Assembly: GCA_964387775.1 (NCBI GenBank)
Contig: CAYLZO010000222.1
Coordinates: 1-8,866 of the forward strand
Reading direction: 5' to 3'
DNA length: 8,866 nt
Origin: CAYLZO01 sp964387775
Lineage (GTDB): Bacteria > Chloroflexota > Anaerolineae > JAAYZQ01
How positions within the stretch are numbered: position 1 is the first letter of the stretch; each line of letters begins with the position of its first letter. The translations under genes were made by a program, and so were the position numbers. This document shows, piece after piece, positions 4,830 through 8,866 of the stretch. The notes beneath the pieces are model-generated. The model saw nothing but the letters and a program-made list of their open reading frames with translations, made no database searches and was not told the origin of the DNA.

Positions 4830-5019
4830 ACGTGGAGAGACATGGGCCGTCACCAGCACCCCTTGGCGACCTTGTAGAGCATCGTTGCAAGCATCAACGT
4901 CGGTCCCGGCCACTCGGGACAATGAGCATCTAACCGGCAAAGATGGCAGAGCCATCCAGCCCCAGCTTGAAAGCGCAGCCACAGGACGCACAGGGATAGT
5001 CGGCTAGGAGCGCACGGAT
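4830..5019 (+). other. 5' untranslated region of the receiver-GAF gene with two small hairpins
   Basis: No gene is seen here. Two perfect short hairpins are present: GTCCCG/CGGGAC (4903-4908 and 4915-4920, 6-nt loop) and GATGGC/GCCATC (4942-4947 and 4951-4956, 3-nt loop). GTCGGT (4899-4904) could alternatively pair with ACCGGC (4933-4938). I could not match the layout to the c-di-GMP or cobalamin riboswitch consensus. The ribosome binding site AGGAG (5006-5010) lies 9 nt before the ATG at 5020. Confidence 0.35.
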
Positions 5020-6297
5020 ATGGAACGAGAGACCATCCTGGTCGTAGACGACAATCGGGAGATTGTCTCGGCCTTGACAGACGTCCTGGAATCGAAGGGA
5101 TACGTCATCCTGTCGGCATTCAATGGTCGTACAGGCCTGCGGCTCGCCCTGGAGAAACGCCCCGATCTGATCTTGCTCGACTGGAATCTCCCCCAGCTCT
5201 CAGGATACCAGGTGCTCCAAGAGCTCCGGGAGCGAGGCGACGAGACACCCGTGGTGCTGATGACGATCCACGGCTCAGAGAGCGTGGCCGTCCAGGCCTT
5301 CCGCATGGGTATTCGCGATTATATCCGAAAACCCCTCCGCGTCCCCGAGATCCTCTCCGCCATCGAGCGGGCGCTGACCGAAGATCGCCTGCGGCGGGAG
5401 AAGGAACGGATCTCGCGCCAACTCGCCGAGGCAAATCGCCAACTGGAGCAGAGGCTGTTGGAACTGACCACCTTGCAGGCCATCGGCCAATCGGTGACCT
5501 CTACCCTAGACCTGGACGAGGTCTTGGGTCGGGTCGTCGAAGCCGCTTGCTACTTTAGCGACGCCCGCGAGAGCAATCTCTTCCTCATCGAAGAAGAAGA
5601 GGATGCCCTGGTGCTCTATGCCCACCACGGCGTCGAACGGGATCGCCCGCTCCGGCTCCGTCTGAAGTATAGCTCCAGCCCGCTGCGTCAGGCCATCGAG
5701 ACCGGCAAGCCTCTCTCACTCACGAGCAAGGCCGCCGGTTACTCCATCAAACTCAAGACAGACTACCTGGTCACTTCGTTGCTCTACGTCCCCCTTTACA
5801 TCCAGGAGCGCCCGCTGGGCGTGCTGGGAGTGAGTGACAAGTTGGGAGGCAAAGCCTTCACGCCCGAGGATGCCCGCCTGCTGACCTCTCTGGGCAGCTA
5901 CACGGCCATCGCCATCGAGAACGCCCGCCTCTATGAGCAGGAGAAGGAACTCGCCCGGGCGGATACGGTCAAGAAAATGATCGTGACCCTGTCCCACTAT
6001 ATCATGAACCCCTTGACCGCCATCAACCTGAGCACCTACGAATTGACGGCCAAAAACGAACAGGGCAAGCTGGACGACGGGTCCGATACCCTCAAGCGCA
6101 ATCTACAGCTCGTCGAGATGAACATCAAAGAGATCATCGCCGTGATGTCGATCCTCCAGCAACTCGCCTCGCCCAAGAGCACGACCTACGTGGGCGACAT
6201 CGAGATGATTGACATTGAAGACGAGGTCAGGCAGCGCGTGGACAAGATCCAGGCCGAGTACCCAGAATTGCTGGAAATGTTACCGCCCTCGTCCTAG
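5020..6297 (+). CDS. Receiver-GAF-DHp signalling protein lacking a kinase ATPase domain
   Basis: A 425-aa cytoplasmic signalling protein. Residues 1-120 form a receiver domain: acidic pair D10-D11, phosphoacceptor D54 in LILLDWNLP, T82 in LMTIHGS and K104 in YIRKP. Residues about 120-150 are a charged coiled coil (EDRLRREKERISRQLAEANRQ region). Residues about 150-308 are a GAF domain, ending in the common TSLGSYTAIAIENARLYEQ. Residues about 315-385 resemble a histidine-kinase dimerisation domain, with H326 in the H-box LSHYIMNPLTAI. A kinase would continue with a HATPase domain (N, G1 and G2 boxes), but here only 40 residues follow, ending EMLPPSS. The next 59 bp contain no remnant of that domain. 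It may act as a phosphoacceptor or phosphotransfer partner of another kinase; this is inference. The ligand of the GAF domain is unknown. It is convergent with the sugar kinase gene and has no partner kinase or output regulator in the window. Confidence 0.88.
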   Translation: MERETILVVDDNREIVSALTDVLESKGYVILSAFNGRTGLRLALEKRPDLILLDWNLPQLSGYQVLQELRERGDETPVVLMTIHGSESVAVQAFRMGIRDYIRKPLRVPEILSAIERALTEDRLRREKERISRQLAEANRQLEQRLLELTTLQAIGQSVTSTLDLDEVLGRVVEAACYFSDARESNLFLIEEEEDALVLYAHHGVERDRPLRLRLKYSSSPLRQAIETGKPLSLTSKAAGYSIKLKTDYLVTSLLYVPLYIQERPLGVLGVSDKLGGKAFTPEDARLLTSLGSYTAIAIENARLYEQEKELARADTVKKMIVTLSHYIMNPLTAINLSTYELTAKNEQGKLDDGSDTLKRNLQLVEMNIKEIIAVMSILQQLASPKSTTYVGDIEMIDIEDEVRQRVDKIQAEYPELLEMLPPSS

Positions 6298-6356
6298 CGC
6301 CCAACCGCTTCAGCGCCTGGCTCCGTTGTCTGCCCTCTCGCACCCAACAGCCGAAC

Positions 6357-7922
6357 TCAGTGCAGTTGGCCCGGATAGCCAGTGATCTCTCGAATCGCTT
6401 CGTACAGCGGCTTGAGCCGGCGATACATCAACTTGTAAACCCGGTGGTACAGCTCGTCATAGACCTCGTGAGCTTCCCGGCTCGGCTCAAAGAGCCGGCC
6501 GATGCGCGTCATCTCTCCCACAGCAGTCTCAAAGTCAGGATGAAGCCCTAGCCCCACCGCTGCGTCTATGGCCGCCCCCAGCCCCGACGCCTCGTAGGTG
6601 TGGGGCCGCGCCGCAGGCAACCCAAAGACGTCGGCCGCGATTTGCAGCGCGGCGTCGCTCTGAGAACCGCCACCGGCCACTCGCAACTCGGTGATGGGCA
6701 CGCGGCTTCGGCGCTCGGTGCGCTCCTTGCCCTCGCGCAGGGCGTAGGCCAGCCCCTCCAGGATGGCGCGATAGAGGTGCGCCCGGGTGTGCACGTCGCC
6801 AAAGCCGATGATCGAGCCCTTGGCCTCCGGCCCCGGCACCTTGAGCCCCGGCGACCAGAAGGGTTGCAGGGTCAGGCCCATCGAGCCGGGCGGCACCTGC
6901 GCCACCAACTCGTCGAACAGCTCCTCCGGCTCGATGCCCCGTTCGCGGGCCAGACGCCGCTCCCGGTGAGCGAACTCTTTTTTGAACCAGCTTACCATCC
7001 AGAAACCGCGATAGATCTGGATCTCCAGGCTATAGCGGCCGGGCACTGCCGCCGGATAAGGCGGGATGAGGGGGATGACCTCGACGTATTTCTCGTGGGT
7101 CGTATTGATCGTCGCCGTCGTGCCATAGCTCAGGCAGCCAATCTGGGGCTCCAGGCAGCCGGCGCCAATGACCTCACAGGCCTTGTCGGCAGCGGCGGCG
7201 ATGAGGGGCAGCCCGGCGGGGATGCCGGTCGCCTCGGCCGCCTCGGGCGTGATCTGGCCCAGGGGCTCGGTGGGCGGCACCAGGTCGGGCAGCAGGGCCG
7301 GGTCCACGGGCACCGCCTGCCACTTCCAATCCCAATCCGCCGCCCAGCGCAGATTCTTGTAATCAAAGGGCACGTAGCCCACCTGGCAGCCCACCGAGTC
7401 GACGAACCGGCCCGTCAGCCGGTAGGTCAGGTAGCCGGAGAGAAAGAGGTACTTGTGGGTCGCGGCCCAGATCTCGGGCTGGTGCTTCTGGAGCCAGTTG
7501 GCCTCGGCCTCGGCCTGGAAGTAGGCCACCGTCTCGGACATGCGCACCAGCTTGAAGAGCAGGCCCCACAGGCCGCCGACCGGGTCTTGGCCTTCGGTGC
7601 GCCGCTGATCGAGCCAGACGATGGCCGGCCGCAGCGGCTTGCCCTCGCGGTCCACGTTGACCATCGTCGCCCGCTGGGTGGTCAGCGCCACCCCGGCGAT
7701 GGCGCTTTTGGGCACGTCGGCCGTCGCCCAGAGCTGCCGGCAGGCCTGGCACAGTGACTCCCAGAAATAGCCCGGGTGTTGCTCGGTCCAGCCGGGCTGC
7801 TCGGAGAAGTAGGACTCGATCTCGACGCGAGACTTGGCGACCAGGTTGCCCCGCAGGTCAAAGACGAGCGCCCGCACGCTCTGCGTGCCGTTGTCGATGG
7901 TCAGGATCAAATCGTCGGTCAT
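6357..7922 (-). CDS. FGGY-family carbohydrate kinase, substrate unknown
   Basis: A 521-aa cytoplasmic kinase that would phosphorylate a sugar or polyol with ATP. Motifs in order: N-terminal phosphate loop TIDNGTQSVRALVFD (8-22), IVWLDQRR (101-108), the region of the catalytic base AAADKACEVIGAG with Asp246 (243-255), second phosphate loop SYGTTATI (265-272), adenosine-site VAGGGSQSDAALQIAADVFG (415-434) and SGLGAAIDAA (446-455). Length and motif order fit the FGGY family (xylulokinase, glycerol kinase and relatives). The DNGTQS start and overall shape suggest a YgcE-like or unassigned subgroup, but the substrate cannot be read from sequence. The ATG at 7922 (MTDDLILTID) has a GGGGGGA Shine-Dalgarno 8 nt upstream; the frame extends further, but through a palindrome. 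No transporter, isomerase or regulator for a sugar pathway is adjacent. It lies 101 bp after the DUF2283 gene without an obvious promoter of its own. Confidence 0.93.
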   Translation of the reverse strand: MTDDLILTIDNGTQSVRALVFDLRGNLVAKSRVEIESYFSEQPGWTEQHPGYFWESLCQACRQLWATADVPKSAIAGVALTTQRATMVNVDREGKPLRPAIVWLDQRRTEGQDPVGGLWGLLFKLVRMSETVAYFQAEAEANWLQKHQPEIWAATHKYLFLSGYLTYRLTGRFVDSVGCQVGYVPFDYKNLRWAADWDWKWQAVPVDPALLPDLVPPTEPLGQITPEAAEATGIPAGLPLIAAAADKACEVIGAGCLEPQIGCLSYGTTATINTTHEKYVEVIPLIPPYPAAVPGRYSLEIQIYRGFWMVSWFKKEFAHRERRLARERGIEPEELFDELVAQVPPGSMGLTLQPFWSPGLKVPGPEAKGSIIGFGDVHTRAHLYRAILEGLAYALREGKERTERRSRVPITELRVAGGGSQSDAALQIAADVFGLPAARPHTYEASGLGAAIDAAVGLGLHPDFETAVGEMTRIGRLFEPSREAHEVYDELYHRVYKLMYRRLKPLYEAIREITGYPGQLH

Positions 7923-7955
7923 GCCGCTTCCCCCCACTTGCTTGTCGTGAAAGCA

Positions 7956-7983
7956 CTTGCACCGCGCGTACGCGCGGTGCAAG
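7956..7983. repeat. Perfect 28-bp palindrome, no spacer
   Basis: CTTGCACCGCGCGT (7956-7969) is followed directly by its exact reverse complement (7970-7983). It lies 33 bp before the sugar kinase ATG and 40 bp after the DUF2283 stop. It may be a hairpin ending the upstream transcript (the minus-strand sequence after it is TGCTTTC, a poor U-run), a regulator site for the kinase, or an RNA-processing element. A second spacerless perfect palindrome lies in the same relation to the HypE-like gene. Confidence 0.95.
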
Positions 7984-8023
7984 GCTGGAACTGTCTATGT
8001 GCCTGGCCCGATGCGGCCCGGTC

Positions 8024-8401
8024 TCAAGCGGCCAACTTGATGGGAGGCCGTTCCACCAGGGCAATGGGCAAAGTATCAGACATGGAAGGCGTGTACGTCG
8101 AGAGTTTCAGAATCTGATTCACCGGCTCCCGAGTGATGATCTCGATGACCAAGTCCTGCCATTCCTCCTCCAAGTCTGCCAGGCCGGTCAATGGGAAACT
8201 TCGGGGACCGACCGGAGTTCCTTGAACAAGGATTGAAAAGTCCATGAGCGTCAGACCTATTGCCCGTCTCTCCGACTTGTTCAGACGAAGCAAGATGTTA
8301 TCGTTCAATTCAACAGCCGTCGTCGCTTTCTCGCCAGGACTGAACGAGACATAGAGAATATCTGCCTCCCGATCATAACTGTACGCCGGAATCTCGGACA
8401 T
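8024..8401 (-). CDS. DUF2283 family protein (antitoxin-like partner)
   Basis: A 125-aa protein. The N-terminal half, AYSYDREADILYVSFSPGE (about residues 5-23) through ELNDNILLRLNKSERRAIGLTLMDFS, fits the DUF2283 pattern (tyrosine-aspartate, ADxLYV strand, then a regular beta sheet and an IG-type turn). The remaining 60 or so residues are an extension that I do not recognise. Small DUF2283 proteins often sit beside small toxin-like genes in accessory loci; that is general knowledge, not shown here. The ATG at 8401 is favoured over the in-frame GTG at 8419, since AAGGG lies 8 nt upstream and the reading begins right at the family region. Only 5 bp separate it from the stop of the broken upstream gene, and its ribosome binding site lies in that gene's last codons. 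Translation may therefore depend on coupling to a gene that is now interrupted. Confidence 0.8.
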   Translation of the reverse strand: MSEIPAYSYDREADILYVSFSPGEKATTAVELNDNILLRLNKSERRAIGLTLMDFSILVQGTPVGPRSFPLTGLADLEEEWQDLVIEIITREPVNQILKLSTYTPSMSDTLPIALVERPPIKLAA

Positions 8402-8406
8402 TTCCC

Positions 8407-8745
8407 TCACCCTTTCCACCGAATGTGCTTGAAGAAAACTGTCACCACATAGTTGTTTTCGACGGTCCGCCCCTGCTTGTCTACATCAAACGAGAATAGA
8501 ACGATGGCCACCACGTGGTTGCTGTCATCCGGCAGATCGTCGAAAACATGCACGTACCGATATTTCCGCGGGTTCAAAGGCTCCTACCTACGACGCCCAC
8601 GCCGAATCGTCTCCCTGACGTGATCTTTAAAATCAACTATCTCGGGATGATTGCCTGGCGCGACGATGTGTTGCCATCGCTCGTGGGTCAGATAGATGGT
8701 ATGCTTGTCCCGATCCTGAACGGCCCAGCGCCTTCCCGAGATCAT
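8407..8745 (-). pseudogene. Toxin-like small gene broken by one in-frame amber codon
   Basis: From ATG (8745) to TGA (8407-8409) one frame of 113 codons reads through as a coherent small protein except for a single TAG at codon 54 (8584-8586). Before it: MISGRRWAVQDRDKHTIYLT, then HERWQHIVAPGNHPE and ending IRRGRRR. After it: EPLNPRKYRYVHVFDDLPDD, then HVVAIVLFSF and NNYVVTVFFKHIRWKG. The pattern of YLTxERWxHI, HPE and a C-terminal VVTxFxK strand recalls a widespread small family that I associate tentatively with BECR-fold (Barnase/EndoU/ColicinE5/RelE-like) nuclease toxins. The stop could arise from CAG by one C-to-T change, since relatives as I recall them have Gln before Asp/Glu-Pro here. 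A good Shine-Dalgarno (AGGAG, 8 nt spacing) and a strong promoter remain, so decay looks recent. Alternatives are a sequencing error or amber read-through. Confidence 0.7.
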
Positions 8746-8780
8746 GGCTTGTCTCCTACGTGAAATCGTGAGCAGCCAAG

Positions 8781-8809
8781 ATTATAGCACGTCCCTTGAC
8801 AGAAGTCAA
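8781..8809 (-). promoter_or_regulatory. Strong extended -10 promoter with overlapping inverted repeat
   Basis: On the minus strand TTGACT (8804-8809, 5/6) is followed after 17 bp by a perfect TATAAT (8781-8786), preceded by TGC, an extended -10 motif. It drives the broken toxin-like gene and DUF2283. The inverted repeat TTGAC-4 bp-GTCAA (8796-8809) covers the -35 box and could be an operator for autoregulation, as is common for toxin-antitoxin operons (inference). The -35 box overlaps the stop codon of the upstream gene. Confidence 0.75.
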
Positions 8810-8866
8810 CGCCGTCTCCTGAGGTAAAGCAGGATAAGCAACGAGGCCACGGCCAGCAACACACTC
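8806..8866 (-). CDS. C-terminal membrane anchor of an unidentified protein (cut by window edge)
   Basis: The frame entering from the right edge reads SVLLAVASLLILLYLRRRR and stops at TGA (8806-8808). A hydrophobic stretch of about 15 residues followed by four arginines and an immediate stop is typical of a C-terminal membrane anchor with a cytoplasmic basic end, as in sorted or surface-anchored proteins. Only 19 codons are visible, so the protein cannot be named. The other two minus-strand frames give no comparable end. Confidence 0.5.
   Translation of the reverse strand, partial: SVLLAVASLLILLYLRRRR

Noticed and set aside
4899..4956. Possible riboswitch in the receiver-GAF leader
   Set aside because: Two small hairpins are real but short, and the conserved bases of the c-di-GMP and cobalamin riboswitch classes that I compared are not present.
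4792..5007. Plus-strand frame of 71 codons before the receiver-GAF gene
   Set aside because: It begins upstream of the predicted transcription start, has no ribosome binding site, shows no recognisable domain and overlaps promoter elements and the next gene's ribosome binding region.
6298..6356. Bidirectional terminator between the convergent genes
   Set aside because: No stem with a flanking U- or A-run could be found in these 59 bp.
7923..7982. In-frame extension of the FGGY kinase to 7982
   Set aside because: It runs through the 28-bp palindrome and precedes the family start MTDDLILTIDNGTQS, which has its own Shine-Dalgarno.
8515..8763. Plus-strand frame of 82 codons at the right end
   Set aside because: It is the antisense shadow of the broken toxin-like gene, whose own frame gives a coherent protein pattern.
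1..8866. CRISPR arrays, tRNA or rRNA genes, insertion sequences
   Set aside because: No repeat-spacer pattern, no cloverleaf or rRNA-like sequence, and no transposase-like protein was recognised on either strand.

Overview
The window looks like chromosomal DNA of a GC-rich bacterium, probably a member of the Chloroflexota. That lineage call is an inference from the style of the EF-G N-terminus, the insert in ribosomal protein S12, and the orphan regulator and toxin-like accessory genes; no 16S or other lineage marker is present. All genes except one lie on the minus strand, so the biological reading order runs from high to low coordinates.

Reading from the right end: (a) 8806-8866 is the last 19 codons of a membrane-anchored protein (hydrophobic helix, then RRRR and stop). 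(b) A strong promoter (8781-8809) drives a two-gene accessory cassette: a toxin-like small gene broken by one in-frame amber codon (8407-8745), then an intact DUF2283 gene (8024-8401). (c) A 28-bp perfect palindrome (7956-7983) separates this cassette from an FGGY-family carbohydrate kinase (6357-7922). (d) The only plus-strand gene, 5020-6297, encodes a receiver-GAF-DHp protein that has an H-box but no kinase ATPase domain. (e) The 4495-5019 interval is the most unusual part. It holds back-to-back promoters whose -35 boxes overlap at 4801-4807, three copies of a CTATGATA(G) motif, and a minus-strand leader of about 280 nt. The leader carries a 5' hairpin, a 17-codon upstream ORF with a near-perfect Shine-Dalgarno, a hairpin inside that ORF, a terminator-like hairpin, and a 40-bp perfect palindrome. 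(f) The leader feeds an AIR-synthase/HypE-like gene (3457-4494). (g) A separate promoter (3427-3455) starts the classical str operon rpsL-rpsG-fusA-tuf; tuf is cut by the left edge and appears to have an additional promoter of its own (105-133).

Functionally, the left half is core translation: S12 and S7 of the 30S subunit and elongation factors G and Tu. The EF-G is notable because the normally invariant histidine at the tip of domain IV is replaced by aspartate. The HypE-like gene has no hydrogenase genes beside it and lacks the C-terminal cysteine of true HypE, so its role is open. Its leader has the layout of a transcription- or translation-attenuation control region; this is the best candidate for something undescribed here. 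The right half is accessory: an orphan signalling protein, a sugar kinase without visible pathway partners, and a decayed toxin/antitoxin-like pair.
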